A stretch of 64,000 nucleotides of DNA from Phaeotremella fagi (GCA_001599715.1 BCHU01000012.1:1-64000); one strand, 5' to 3'; numbered from the stretch's first letter, positions 34,979 to 47,549 are shown. The notes: generated by a model from the letters alone, not told the origin. A program made the numbers and translations.

Positions 34979-36047
34979 ATGTCGGATATTTCAGAGATAC
35001 CTATTCAATATGTTACGATAAACGGTGCTGAGCTAGCATACAGAATAACGGGAGACGAGACTTTACCGCTATTGATAACGTTGCACGGAGGACGTGGATT
35101 TGGCAAGTACCCGACTCACCAAATCTCGATCCAGTTCTGACCAGCACTCTAGGCTCCCACGAGTCCGATTTCAAAGCTTACAAACCTTTATCCTCCACCC
35201 ATCGAATCCTTTCATTCGATTTTAGAGGTCACGGAAGATCAAGTTTCACTAAACCATTCACCTTTGACCAAATCGTGAAAGACGTTGATGGTCTCCGAAA
35301 ACATTTCGTTGGGGACGATAAAGTCGTAATCTGTGGAGGTAGTTTTGGAGGTTATATCGCTCAACAATATGCTATCACCTATCCTTCAAATGTTAGTCAT
35401 TTGATTTTGAGAGGTACAGCGCCATCTCACGAACGTACGTCCACCCAACCTCATCATATCAGCCGAACACTGAAATTACTCCTAGACGAAGCTGAAGCTT
35501 TCGTAACCATAAAAGAAAGATTACATAAAGCCCCTTTAGCATCTACAGAGATGTTGGCCAAGGTATTCGGTGCATTCAAGGACGACAAGGAAATGGCTTT
35601 GGTGATGTTCGCAATTGGACCATTGTACTCTGAAGGTGTTTATGATCCAAACAAAGCTTTGGAGGGGTGTAGGAAAACGATTTATAGAGCTGAATCGCAT
35701 AGTGAGTTGGGATTCCATCCTCGTTGTTTTGCAATTCTAACCCGTTTAGACGATTTGTACTCTGAAACTGAGAAATATTTCGATTACAGACCTAGACTCA
35801 AGGAGATCACAGCACCTACTTTGATAGTAGTCGGCGAAAAGGATTGGATCTGTTCACCATGTAAGTCAAGCTTAAAAAAAAAAACACTACACGTTGTGTT
35901 AACATTGCTCCAGCCCAATCAAAAATTATCCATCAGGGTATAGCTGGATCTGAATTGGTTATCGTACCGAATGCAAACCATTCTGTCCATCACGAAAAGA
36001 ACGCTTTGGTGATTGAGACGATTAGAAAGTTTTTGGGTGTCGCTTGA
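34979..36047 (+). CDS. Alpha/beta hydrolase, proline iminopeptidase-like
   Basis: Soluble alpha/beta hydrolase. It has an HGGRGFGS oxyanion-hole segment, FDFRGHGRSS, the nucleophile elbow VVICGGSFGGYIAQQYA (Ser in GGSFGG), the acid strand TLIVVGEKDWICSPS, and a catalytic His in NANHSVHHEK. Length and the cap domain fit S33-type peptidases or related esterases. Two introns are present. The first (35103-35152) has a GC donor. The second contains an A-run of eleven. No signal peptide is seen. The start ATG gives MSDISEIPIQYVTING. Confidence 0.88.
35103..35152 (+). other. GC-AG intron (50 nt) in the alpha/beta hydrolase gene
   Basis: The donor is GCAAGT and the acceptor CTCTAG. Splicing joins the oxyanion motif HGGRGFG to SHESDFKAYKP in frame. 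This is the second GC-AG intron within 4 kb. Confidence 0.7.
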
Positions 36048-36102
36048 ACATGTACAGAGTGAAAATGCATGTCCACGAATTTATCCATATAGAAAAACCC
36101 AT

Positions 36103-37626
36103 CTAAGCCTCGACAAAAGCTCTGAAAACTTCTAATTCTCCCTTGCTTTCCCATGTAATTTCATCACCAGCTCCGACGAATAAACAGTCACCGCGTTGTA
36201 TCTCAACCGCCTTTCCACCTTTGACAGAGATATTACCGTCCCCTTTGGTGACGATGCAGACACTAGGACCATCGATCGGTCGATGGGAGGTGGTTTCGTT
36301 TGAGAGTGTGACTCTGATGACTGAGAATTCTTCGATAGGTGGATCGTAGAGTGTACTGTGTTCACTTCCGAATTGAGTACATTGAAGTAATTGTTTGGAA
36401 CCGTGTCCAGCTTCGTAGGTCAACATTTCGACTAGGGTTGGGACATCACGTAGTTTTGGTGTTAGACCTGCTCGAACAACGTTATCTGATGTTGCCATAC
36501 ATTCAATGATATCTGTGGTTTATCAGTATCAAGGACAATCCAAGATAGGAATCCAACCTACCACCCTTGAGATAAGCGTGTGGAACGTTCGCACCCAAGA
36601 AAGCAGCCTCTCCAGGATTAAGTTCAACAACGTTCAAAAAGAAAACACAGAGAATCCCAATATCAGAAGGATATTGTTCATGTAAAAGTAAAACCAAATC
36701 GACCAATTTAGTTTCATTCTCCGTGAATTGTTTTGATTCGTATCTCGAGACCAAAGTTTCGATTTGTGTTTTAACCAAAGAAGTCTCGGCTGACATTAAC
36801 GCCGCGAAGATGGATTTGAGTATTGATTTCTGTTCTTCGGTTGGGGTGTCGAATGATTTGGTTGCTTCTAGGTATGGTTGATGGGATTCGACTGATGTAG
36901 GGAGGTTGAGGGATTTGGCCAGTTTTTGAATCAACTCTTTAGGGATGATTGGGGATAATTCTTGGACTGTGAGGAGATGAAGTAAGAGTGTAGGTAGAGG
37001 TAAGAAGTTGAGGAATGCCAGGAAGGGGGTCAAGGCGATAGCCATTTCAGGCTGGACGAGTGATTGTATCAGCAAAATCAATCAAATATTCATCCAATCA
37101 CCCAATCACTCACCTTATGATTAGGATCTATAAATCAAAAGTCCACCAATCAGTCAAAAACCCAATGTGAAACAAATCTAGACGTACCTTTATAAACATC
37201 CCCACGTTCATCAAACAACCTTTCAGCCAAGGATTTATCAGGATGAGCCTGGATACTCAAAGCTGTGCCTATACTCAAAACTTTGAAGAGAAATGGTAAA
37301 TTCCCTTTATGGGAGTTTGGGAATTTTTGAATAATCTTTTCACCGATCAAGGTGGGATGGTCGGAGAGGTAGGTGGAAAGGAGTTCTTTGGAATCGGTGA
37401 GTCGGGAGGGGAGGGTTGAATGGGTACCCATCCATAACTAGAGTATCGATTAAATTGTTTTCTCTGGAGTTCGATGGAGCTTTGTACCCACCTCAGCATA
37501 AGTCTTGTCCGTGTCGATGACGAAGTTTGGTACACAGACAGAACCAAGTTGGGCTGCTAAACTTTTTTCACCTTTTTTACCCCAGTCATAGCTTTGAATT
37601 CCTGGGGAGAGCTTGAAAATGGACAT
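36103..37626 (-). CDS. Mannose-6-phosphate isomerase (type I)
   Basis: Zinc-dependent interconversion of fructose-6-P and mannose-6-P, the entry to GDP-mannose for glycosylation and, in encapsulated yeasts, for capsule mannan. Motifs: SYDWGKKG at the N-terminus, LWMGTHSTLPS, SIQAHPDKSLAE (Gln and His zinc ligands), DPNHKPEMAIAL, LNPGEAAFLGANVPHAYLKG (His ligand), ASDNVVRAGLTPK (catalytic Arg region) and the cupin-like C-terminus with GDCLFVGAG. The motif DPNHK is encoded by an isolated 14-nt exon (37114-37127). The start gives MSIFKLSPGIQSYDWG. Cytosolic. Confidence 0.95.
37114..37127 (-). other. 14-nt micro-exon of the mannose-6-phosphate isomerase gene
   Basis: The exon is bounded by a TAG acceptor and a GTGAGT donor. 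With the last base of the previous exon it supplies the codons DPNHK. These residues precede PEMAIAL in type I isomerases generally, so the exon must be included for a normal enzyme. Confidence 0.85.
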
Positions 37627-37887
37627 GATGTGGGGTGATTGAGATTTTCAACTGGGGTGAGATGTATGCTTGGATATAGAGTAACTGGTATAAGTGTTTG
37701 TAATATGGATGATATGTAAATGTATGGAATTGCTGAATTGATCACTGTACGAGTAGTCTGATTTAACGCGACGTGAAGTGACACACAGACACGTTTACGA
37801 ATAAGTAATTATTTTACGTACACGATCATAAATAGATCTGCTTCTGAACTGATCAATCTCCAACAATGCATACATCACATCCCCACT

Positions 37888-40800
37888 CTAGCTCTTCCCA
37901 AAACTCCCAACCCAGAACGCAGGCGGCAATTCGCCCAAATAATCAATCAAAGGTCGCTCAACCACTGCCAATTCACCAAAATCCAACCAAAAGCAACTAA
38001 CGACCGATTTGAATTTCTCCGTAACCTTGATGAAATCCGGATCGTTACTTGATGAGATGTTGAGTTTATCTAATCCGTTGATACCAGTCCCATTGCTGGT
38101 GTTAATACTACCGTTGGAGAGTGATCCTGAGGGTGTACCGATTTCAGAGATCACTGAAGGACTGGACATGCCGGTGATAGCTTCAAGTTGTTCTCTAGCT
38201 TCCCTCGCTCGTTTCTTTTTCATCGCTTTGATTGATAGTCCTGCATCGGAGATTGATGAATCAACACCGTTGCTACCTCTTTTTAATGGATTTTTACTGA
38301 TCAAATCGAGATCCAGTTTAACTGTGCAAACCCATTCATGAGAGTAGATGACGATTTTAGCTGATTTGGTAGAGTATTTGTTACCGAATCCCATGACCAA
38401 CGAATTTGAATTTGGTTGAGGAAGAGGTTCAAAGGTGGCACCAGCTACAGGTGTGTATTGAGATCGAAGTGTTTTATTTAGGGTATCGACTTGTTGAGTA
38501 GGTGCCAACAGACGTCTATGTTCTAGATGATAGAATTCGACAGATTGAGTGGGTAGGATCAACGTCATCAAGTTCGTGTTGGATGGGAAAAGAAGTTGAG
38601 TAGGAGCTTGCGGGAAGGTTGGTAACAAAGCGTGAAGTTGGAGTGTATCCAAATTGTAAACTGACACTTGACCTGTGGAAGTTGATACACCTAACCACTG
38701 ACCGTCGTCTGATGCTGCCATAGATCCAATCCAGATACCGTCACTGTTAGGTTCTTCTGAATCACTTTCGTTCATCTCAGTATCCTCTGCAGGTACAGCA
38801 ACACGAACAGCGTTGGATTTACGTTTCCTTTCCTTTTTATTCCCGATAACGATCCTTCCATCAGCCGAAGAAGTCGGTTCCCGTTTGAAACATTTAACGA
38901 TTGAAATTTCATTTTCCAATGAGGGAAGTTCGATGACGATGACTTGAGCAGAGTTGACTGCTCCGATGATGAGACGTGAAGAATCGGGTGTGAAGAGGAG
39001 AGAAGATGCTCCGATACCGTTAGATTCGATTTGGAGATGTTGGAGGAGAGGAGAATTTTGGAGTGATGGGAGGAAATCTTTGACTCGGTGTGCTGTAAGT
39101 GTTGAAGGTGATTCATCCTGTATCAATCAGTATACGAAGAGAAAACCAGACGTACACTGAGTTCCAAACTGAACAACTTGGTCTCGTAAAGATCAGATAC
39201 GACCAACCATTGACCATCTTGTGAAATAGCAGATGAGATGAGATTAGTACGAAGCTAGGATCAATCAGCCAATATTTCAACTCCAAATGTATCACGACCC
39301 ACTCTGAAATCCATTTCCAAAACTTTTTCCCAACCACGTTCATCCTCCTGAACTCTCCAAATACCAACACTACGTTCCTTCCTTCCCAAAACCAATCTTT
39401 TACCCCTGGAAACATCTACAACAGATCCACCAGGCGATTTAGTGAAACTCGAATACCGTCTGTAGAAACTTTCTTCGAATACAGCTCGACCGTTTCCTTT
39501 GATTTTAGCTAGTGGATTGAGTAGATTGACGGAATTGATGGAAGGTTGTGCACATGGTGTGAGAGTTAGGTTCATATCCCATCCCCCTGACGCTAGGATT
39601 GGTGAAATGTTTGTGTTTGAGATATTCGGGATTGGAGAGTATGATGGGAAAATCGATAAGGACCTGATGTCATGGGTATGAATCCTTCTTGAGCCCGTTT
39701 GAACCCATTTGGAGGTTGTTGCTGAAGGGACGAGAGTGAATTGACAGACTCGTTGATCTGGTCCAGCTGTGAACACGGTTTTGCCGTCCTAGGTGAGGTT
39801 AGCGATGCCAGATCATAGAGTAAGTGAGCGAAAGGAGAAGATATCAGGGTGAAGGTGAGAAAATACAGCAAGTAGTACCACCACCACGGTCAAACACACA
39901 ACCATGAACTCCACTTACAGGACCAATGCACAAACACATTCCGTCAGCTTTATGAGCGTTGAAGCTCTGTTTCTGAGCCATACTCTCTGAATCCCAAAAG
40001 ACGACATTCCCCAATGAATCACTAGTAACAAACTCGTTATTCTGCAACACCCCAACCCCCCAAACAATAGTTCCTTTAGAATTACCTTGCTGCTGGATCA
40101 AAGTTTTTTTACCTTGTTTATTGAAAAATGTTTTAGAAATTTTTTCAACTACAGAACGTGATTTTAAGGTGACTCTGTTGAGATTGTTTTTAGGGGTTGG
40201 GAGTTGCCATTTACGAAATGATGAATCGCTGTTACCTGTGATCAAATATTCGTCTGTCCATTCGTATTCCTGATTTGAATTTTGGGTCAAGGTTGGGATA
40301 CCCCATGCTACGGAGACTGTTCTGGTTTTAGAGGGTAGGGTATCTGAACGAAGGAAGTTTGTGGGAGGTTGCTCGAGTTGGGTTGGGGTGTCGGTATGTG
40401 AGAAAGGTGGTGGGATGGATAAGAAATGTATTTGGGGAGAAGATGTTGTAAGACACAGTAGAGAATGGGTTGGTGAGACTGTCAAACTCCAGAGTGGTGG
40501 TGAAGGGATGGAGTAGGATTGCTACGACGTATTAGTGTCAGACGTTTTAATTTGTCTGTAGGACTTACCAGGATCTTTCCAGTTTTCAAACAACGTTCGA
40601 TTAAATCAGAACTATCACTTCCGGTCGTGAACAATCGTAAATCGTTCAATTTTGGATACGTGTAACTTTTGAGATGAAAATTTTGTGGATCACGAATAAC
40701 AAGTGCTATTTGTGATACAGTTGGATGTGTGAGAGTAGGAGGGAGGATCTATATCACATAATCAGTAAAACAGCAATGCTTAGATGGCACACGACAGAGC

Positions 40801-41082
40801 ACCTACCTTGACTAAAACCCAATTCCCCAAAGCCCCTTCATCGAAACCTCTACAATACTCCCACAACTCAATCTCCCCGTTATCTCTAGCAAGAACTAAA
40901 GCCCCAAATTCATCTTTCCTCTCCTCGTCCAGTTCGAGTTTACCTTTACCCTTGTCGTTTTTAATTGGTGAAGGGGACGGCAAGGGGGTTGGTGAAAATT
41001 GGAGAGCTGTTATTGGAGAGGGGGTTTGGTCGAAGAATCTTATTCGGTGTAGCGGGAGGGTCTGGGACATTGGGACGGGCAT
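37888..41082 (-). CDS. UTP4: UTP4/cirhin homologue, WD40 protein of the SSU processome
   Basis: Nucleolar WD40 protein of the t-UTP subcomplex, needed for pre-rRNA transcription and 18S rRNA maturation. The N-terminus (LPLHRIRFFDQTPSPITALQFSPT) matches the HRVRFF start of UTP4/cirhin. Tandem beta-propeller repeats follow, for example EYLITGNSDSSFRKWQLP, NEFVTSDSLGNVVFWDS and KTVFTAGPDQRVCQFTL. The C-terminal LAVVERPLIDYLGELPPAFW is the family's conserved ending. A basic stretch (AMKKKRAREAREQLEAITG) lies in the second half. The start could be the ATG at 41082 or the in-frame ATG four codons later. It is divergent from TFB4. Confidence 0.93.
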
Positions 41083-41384
41083 CGTTGGTGTTATTACTGG
41101 CTATCACCCTCGTCGTCGTCGTCGATGTTAATGTTGTTGTTAACGTCAGAAGTTGAGAATCTTGGATCTTGAAAACGTCAATTCTGCTGAAAAGTTAAAA
41201 TTTGAATACACGTCATTTACACCTCCACCATATGAATGCTGACTGCGATCACCTTACACCAATCTAAACATTTATCATAATTCTCTACAGAAACCACAAA
41301 TAGAAGCATAGAGATCATCTAAGCAGTACAGGGGAGACCAAGAGTAAAAGCACGAATCGCGACCACGAATCGGAACCCAACCCC
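41083..41384. promoter_or_regulatory. Divergent promoter of UTP4 and TFB4
   Basis: 302 bp between the two starts. A short imperfect trinucleotide tract (CGTCGTCGTCGTCG, then TTGTTGTTAACG) occupies about 41108-41145. No TATA box is obvious, as is common for housekeeping genes. Confidence 0.4.
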
Positions 41385-42972
41385 ATGTCACGTCCCTCTC
41401 CAACCTCAATACCCCCCTCTCTCCTCCTACTGATCATCGACATCAACCCACTCTCCTGGTCACTCCTCTCCCAACCCCCCAAACCCATCCCACACGGTCA
41501 TCCAATCGTCAACAAAGCTTCACCTCAACCTCTAACCCTCTCCGAATTCCTCGTCGTACTATGCGTATTCCTGAAAGCTCATTTAGCAAGTCGATGGGGT
41601 AACGGGGTAGTTGTCTACGGAGCTACGTCGGGCAAGGCGTTAGTTATTCCTATCATATGAGTTAGTTCGTACTGATGGGATTTTTAGGAAACTTCTTTAT
41701 CCACCTCCAGATTCTCCTGTTCCCCCTTCTTCTAATATTTATCAACCTTTCAAACATCTTGATAAGAATTTGGAGGGTAGTATCCGGACCATGTTTGAGG
41801 AAGAGGAGAAGCGATTGGAGGAGACTGGTGGGGATGGGTTGAATGGTGGGTGGAATTATTATAGAACATTTGCACTGATTTCGTTCAAACCCGCTGATGC
41901 AACTTACAGAACCCCCATCACTAGTTTCAGCACTTACCAAAGCTCTATGCTGTAAGTCCGTATTCATCGTTAAAACTAACATCGACCAAGATATCAATCG
42001 GCAAAAACCATCGACGCAAACATCGACTTTAACTTCCCAACCTAATCTCTCTGATCCAAACGATCCAAACGGCGTTGAACATAACAACATTGAAAAGATA
42101 GAAACCAGGGTTATGATCATCAACGCTACGCCTGGTGGTCAACCTCGATCGTCAGACGATGAAACTGGTGATAGGGGTAAGACTAGTGGTGGTGGAAGGG
42201 GAGGGTATGTCGGATTGATGAATTGTGTGTTTGCTGCTCAAAAGGGGGTATGTCAAGGTTCTATTCTGGTTATGGTATGATCGAGTAGAGATTACTGATG
42301 TGAATAGAAAATACCAATTGATTTACTTACCTTACCCCCACCTTCTACCCTCACGCCCGATCCGATATTCTTGCAACAGGCTTCACATCTTACAGGGGGG
42401 GTGTATTGGAGATGGAACGGACGTGGTGGACTATTACAGTTTATACATGTAAGTGGTGCTTCCCAATGTTCAATCACTAGTCACTATCCAGTGTTCAAGG
42501 CTCTGCTGACTCACTTCCAGGCAATCTACCTCCCTCCGCCTTCACTCCGTATGACACCGTTCACCTCCCCACCTCAAGAAGCTGTAGATTTCAGAGCCGT
42601 CTGTTTCTGTCATCAGAATGTAGTAGACGTTGGCTTCGTGTGCAGTGTGTGTTTATCAAGTGGGTACAGCGGCGTCTACTTAAAAGTCAAACCTAACCAA
42701 AGCATATTATAGTCTTCTGTGAACCCCGTCCAGTGTGTATGATGTGCAAGTAAGTCCATCATTTGAAAAACCAATACTAAACAATAAGAACCAAATTCCC
42801 TATCAAATCTCTCTCGTCGTTGAAAGCTTTGACGGAAGGTATCAAACCTATCCCGATACCTCAAACTGAAATCCCGGTTGTTGCTCCTTCTAATAAACGT
42901 CGGGGAAATGGTAGTGTATCGGGTATGGGTGGAACAGGGGGCAGACAGGAGGAAGCGATAGTGGTGGATTAG
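41385..42972 (+). CDS. TFB4: TFIIH core subunit TFB4 (p34)
   Basis: Subunit of the general transcription and DNA-repair factor TFIIH, which pairs with SSL1/p44. A vWA-like domain starts at SLLLLIIDINPLSWSLL and continues with LVVLCVFLKAHLASRWGNGVVVYGAT. Middle blocks are PPSLVSALTKALCYIN, GYVGLMNCVFAAQKGKIPIDLL and QQASHLTGGVYWRWN with GRGGLLQF. The C-terminal C4 zinc finger is seen in FRAVCFCHQNVVDVGFVCSVCLS...VFCEPRPVCMMC. Introns of about 40-72 nt split it. A long poly-Ser/Thr/Asn linker in the middle is unusual compared with the human protein. The start at MSRPSPTSIPPS. Nuclear. Confidence 0.93.
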
Positions 42973-43501
42973 AAGGCGAGGAGTAGGGACTGGAAATGGC
43001 AGTTCGTTCTCCGAAAACACACTAAGTCCGATTTACACGTATCGGGTCGGATTAATGGATAGAAGGCTGAGGGTTTACGTAGGTGGGAGAACAGCAACAG
43101 TAGCAGGTCATGTTGGAGCTGAGCTGTGGGTGTTCTTCGTGTTCTTCTGTCACCTTCTGGAAGTCCCTTCTGCCTGTGGAGTTGCTGTATCATATGCTGT
43201 AGTTGTTGCGTTGCATTGTATTCACTCGGCTATCTATAAATACGCTATCCCCCCACGTTGCCACCCACTGCTATCTCCTCCTTGCTTCTACTTCACCTTT
43301 GATTAATCTCTTACTCTTCATCTTCTTCCTTTCCTTTCTCATCCATATTCTCTCACACAAGACAACTCCGACTACCAGCCCACTCCGAAAGAAATAAGAA
43401 CTCAGAGCAATCTAATTATTTCTTCCCTCTTTCCTCTTTCACTTCACACTCACATTCACACTTACACCACACATCCTTTACTACACAACAACCTACACAC
43501 A
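42973..43501. promoter_or_regulatory. Promoter and long pyrimidine-rich leader of the URC1-like gene
   Basis: 529 bp between TFB4 and the next ATG. TATAAATA at 43235-43242 is a good TATA candidate. It is followed by about 260 nt of C/T-rich sequence (43260-43500) that would form a long 5' leader. No upstream gene is recognised. Confidence 0.45.
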
Positions 43502-45802
43502 ATGTCAGAACTTACAGCTATCATGGCTATGCTTGAGAAGCTTGATGCGAAGCAAGAAGCTTTGGCTGCCAAGGTGGGTTAGTGTACTATAACATAAGAC
43601 ACGTTCACTAATCAAACTCAATTCAATCTCATTCATCCCACCCCAACCCAACCCTTCTTTCCCAACGACCCAGGTCGAAGCGCTCTCACTCCAACGAGCC
43701 CCCTCCTTCCCAAATCTCCATTATCGCAACACCTCAACACCCCCCTCGCCAGTAGTCGCCGGAACAGACCACATCCCATGTGGACCAGCCGGAACCGCAA
43801 CTCTCCCCTCCGTCCCTTACGCCATCTCCCCAATCCTCTCTCCACTCTCAACCTCACCACGCGTAGGATCACCCAACGGCGGTGGAGTCGAGGCATTACG
43901 TCAATCTCGAGTTGGTTCTTTCCAGAAGATCCAGGGGTTCCATATCCCCCATTCTAATGGGATTAGTGGGAGTTCAACTCCGTATGGTAATCTCAGTCTT
44001 AGTGCGGCAGCTGTTGGTGCTGGTGCTCCTGGACATGTTACTCCTCCGGGAGTTGGGGGACTGCTTGCTTCTCCCGTTGAAACGAAGGAGAAGGAGAAGG
44101 GGTTGTATCCGTCTAGAGTCGTTCTTACAAGTGGGTGAACAGTTTTAATTAAATAACCATTCACTAACTTCGAATGATACTTCAGCCTACCCATCTCAAG
44201 CTGGTATCCATCCAATCCCAGTAGTCTGGGGTGCAGGACGTAAGTAGAACCACACATCACATGATCACACTAACTCTAATTGACACTAACACCCCATCCC
44301 AGCTACCGGTCGCGAAAGAGGTCCAGTCGTTTGTTCAAGAATCAAATCTAATCTACCCATTCGAAACTCGATCGGTGCTCATGCTGGTAGTTACTCAGTT
44401 TATAGGGCTTTGAGTATCGCCATGGGTCAATTACGTCCTGATTGGAGACCTGATTTAACTAATACTCATGTAAGTGGGGTTGATTCGTGGGAGGATAACG
44501 CTGATCGTCGTTCGTCACACCCTTTTACTCTACCTAGCCCCCATTCGTCCTTCCCCCTCAACCTGGTTGGTTTGGTGATGGTACCAACAACGGTGAAGAA
44601 GGTAACAAGAGTAATTGGAAGATCGTCTCTTTCGATCCATGGGGAGCGATGTCTCAAGAGATCTGGGCAAAGGTGAGTAAGCTTCATCGTTCAACACTGA
44701 CCTTCCAGGAATACGCTGACGGTCTCGACGTCCGCCCTACAATCTCCCAAACCAAAGCCCACATCAAGATCGAAGAACTCGACGTCTTAGCTCGTAAAGG
44801 CGAATTCCCTGTTGATGGGGAAATAGTCGTTCGTTCACCTGAACTCACAGCTTTCCCAGGTGTCGACCAAGGAATAGAAGTCAGTTGTTACAAAGCTGCA
44901 ATAGATCCAGTCTGGTATCTACCAGGTGTAGCAGCTCGATTAGGTATCGAGGAATCAGTCCTTCGTCGAGCTCTATTCGAAGATACAGGAGGGATGTATC
45001 CTGAACTCCTAACTCGTCCTGATATCAAAATCTTCTTACCCCCTATAGGTGGAATGACGGTTTACATCATGGGAGATCCGGCTAAATTGCAACAACCAGA
45101 TGTAGAGGTTACTTGTCGACCTCATGATAGTTGTTCGGGAAGTGATGTTTTCGGAAGTGATATCTGTACTTGTAGACCGTATTTGATTTTTGGGATTAGT
45201 GAGGCAATCAAATGTGCTCAAAGAGGTGGTGTTGGAGTGATCATCTATTTCCAAAAGGTAAGTGAGAGTGGGAGTACATTTCATAGTTGACTAACCACCT
45301 TCCACCTCACAGGAAGGACGTGCTCTAGGTGAAGTAATCAAATACATGGTCTACAACAGACGTAAACGTGGAGGCGACAGTGCAGCCGAATACTTCAACA
45401 ACACGTCTTCAGTCGCAGGAGTCAAAGACGCTCGTCATCAAGCTCTCATGCCTGACGTCCTCCATTTCCTGGGTATCAAACATATCACCAATCTGATCTC
45501 GATGAGTAATTTGAAATACGACGCGATCATATCCAGTGGGATTACGGTTAAGAACAGATATGAGATTCCGGATGAATTGATCCCTGCTGATAGTAGAGTT
45601 GAGATTGATGCCAAGGTGGGTCATGGTTTTTGGAATTGATTATTGAGATACGTTTAGATTCAATCAGGCTATTTCTCAAAGAAAGAGATGAACGAAGATC
45701 TCCTTGCTCAAACTAAAGGTCGTGGATGGGGTGAGTGGATGTGGATGTCAAGTGAATGGTCGAGTGAATACTGATGAAAACGCAGAGGATATCGTTCATT
45801 AA
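43502..45802 (+). CDS. URC1: GTP cyclohydrolase II homologue, URC1-type (uracil catabolism)
   Basis: Homologue of bacterial RibA's GTP cyclohydrolase II domain within the eukaryotic group represented by yeast Urc1 of the URC pyrimidine-degradation pathway. The family-specific N-terminal GTP_CH_N domain is seen in GRERGPVVCSRIKSNLPIRNSIGAHAGSYSVYRALSIAMG and VSFDPWGAMSQE. Then come GLDVRPTISQTKAHIKIEEL and the catalytic zinc site region HDSCSGSDVFGSDICTCRPY, followed by GVGVIIYFQKEGRALGEVIKY. An N-terminal extension rich in Ser/Pro/Gly is lineage specific. About seven introns, the first about 104 nt. The last exon encodes only EDIVH. The gene symbol rests on family resemblance. Confidence 0.88.
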
Positions 45803-46243
45803 TGGGAAATGTGGTCTAATGAGGGATGGCTTCGTGTTGAAATATACCCGATTCAGAATAATTGGTCGTGATTGAATGAAAATATAGGAAATAGAATTAG
45901 TTTTGCTGAATGAATAAAGTGCTTTGTAAAGTCGAGAGGCGAATCTGGTGCATCGCTTGGGAACCAAGTTACATACATTCTACTCTTCTTGCTCTCTTCA
46001 TCTTCACTTCCCTCTTCACACATAATCCACCCGCCCTTCTTTACAAACACCAAACACCTCGTCATCGTCTTCACACCGCCCCCTCCCCCTCGCCGTCCAA
46101 ATACCCCCAAGTAACCCGATGACCGATAAAAACTTGCCGCCACATGAACGTGTACGCGAAGCCGCAGGTGAAAGAAAAGTCAACGTCAGATCTTAAATCA
46201 AAACTTTTTACTTCAACTTCAACGATTATCAACAATCACCAAT
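45803..46243. other. Intergenic region between URC1 and the DUF1279 gene
   Basis: 441 bp. Pyrimidine-rich segments near 45975-46110 probably belong to the promoter of the downstream gene. No coding exon is recognised. Confidence 0.45.
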
Positions 46244-47297
46244 ATGTCCTCCATAGCCATTCGTGGACTTCGAACCAGCGTGCTCACACTGAATCTAGCT
46301 GGTCCATCTCGACTAATAATTCCCAGGATTATCAGACCCCCCAGAACCCTTCGACTCCCAATCCAACGATCAACACCACTCCTTGGTAAACGATTCAACT
46401 CTTCCACCACCACCCACCCCCCACCCGAACCAGAACCAGAACCTAAAAGCGCTTACGCCCGTTTCAAAGCCCTCTCAAAGAAATACGGTTGGTACGCTTT
46501 CGTAGTCTACACCCTTCTCTCCGCTGTCGATTTCAGTTTATCGTTGGTAGCAGTTCACGCCATTGGACCTGAAAGATTCGAGAAAACGTTTTCAACCCTC
46601 ATCCATCAATATCGAGTCATCCGATTCGGGGAACAGCGAACCATTGAAATCGAGGATGAAGCTCGTGAACAGAAACGTAAAGATGATGAGGAAGAACGAT
46701 TGGAGAATCTAAGTCCGAAGAAAGAGGTTGGATGGATGGATAGGATGGGAATAGGGAGTCGAGCTATGTGGGCTGAAATCGCTTTGGCTTATGCTATTCA
46801 TAAAACCGCGCTTTTGCCTGTTAGAGCTGGGTTGACTGTTGCTTGGACACCTAGGGTTGTTGGTTGGTTGGCTGAACGGGGGTGGGTTGGGAAGGTGAGT
46901 CTTTTGGGTTTTGTGTTTTACGGGGTGGGGGTTGAGTTGGAGGAGTCAATTTGGATTTCAATGGATATGATCTAAAAGTTTTCTTTGCGACATGGAATGT
47001 CCATTCTTGATCTGCTTTTCATCGAGAATTCCAATTCGTCTCTAGGAGTTGGTACCCAGTTGGAAATCGAAGTTAAATCACAACTGCTGCCAACACAGAG
47101 ATTCGTTGAATCAAGAAAAATCTTCCCCTACTTCATCTTCTCGCCCGAATCCCTCATATCCACTCTGACCACATAACTGACATCCGACTTAGGGAGGTGT
47201 AACTAGAGCCGCAACACACGCAACGGGAAAAGTCCGAGATGCATCTGAAAGAGTTAAAGATATTGCGCAGAGGGCTAGGGGGAAGGGGCAAGCGTAG
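46244..47297 (+). CDS. Mitochondrial DUF1279 (FAM210-like) membrane protein
   Basis: Small inner-membrane protein. The N-terminal 60 residues are basic and hydroxylated without acids (RGLRTSVLTLNLAGPSRLIIPRIIRPPRTLRLPIQRS), a good matrix-targeting sequence. The DUF1279 domain follows: YARFKALSKKYGWYAFVVYTLLSAVDFSLSLVAVHAIG and WAEIALAYAIHKTALLPVRAGLTVAWTPRVV. A charged coiled segment interrupts it. The C-terminal exon (GGVTRAATHATGKVRDASERVKDIAQRARGKGQA) lies beyond a 298-nt intron (46895-47192), by far the longest in the window. Reading through the donor gives an alternative ending, ...VSLLGFVFYGVGVELEESIWISMDMI. Vertebrate FAM210A supports mitochondrial translation; the role here is inferred. 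Confidence 0.85.
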
Positions 47298-47549
47298 ACG
47301 GAGTCGGTCTGGTGGGGTAGTGAACGGGGGGATTTTAGCATTGGGAGGGATACTGAGTGGGGACTAGTTTCTCCAGCATTAAAGAAGGATATTTACATGG
47401 GATGATATATATTGCATTTTTCTACAACCACGAAAAAAATAAAATAGAGAACGGAAACATGAAACCCAACCATTTCTTCAATACTAAATATATATATAAC
47501 GAGAACTGTCCCCCACTGCTAACCAAGCCTAACGATAACTACCTCACTT

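Noticed and set aside
46985..47176. Plus-strand open frame of 63 codons after the DUF1279 reading frame
   Set aside because: It lies inside the 298-nt intron whose removal joins the conserved C-terminal exon, and it has no family features.
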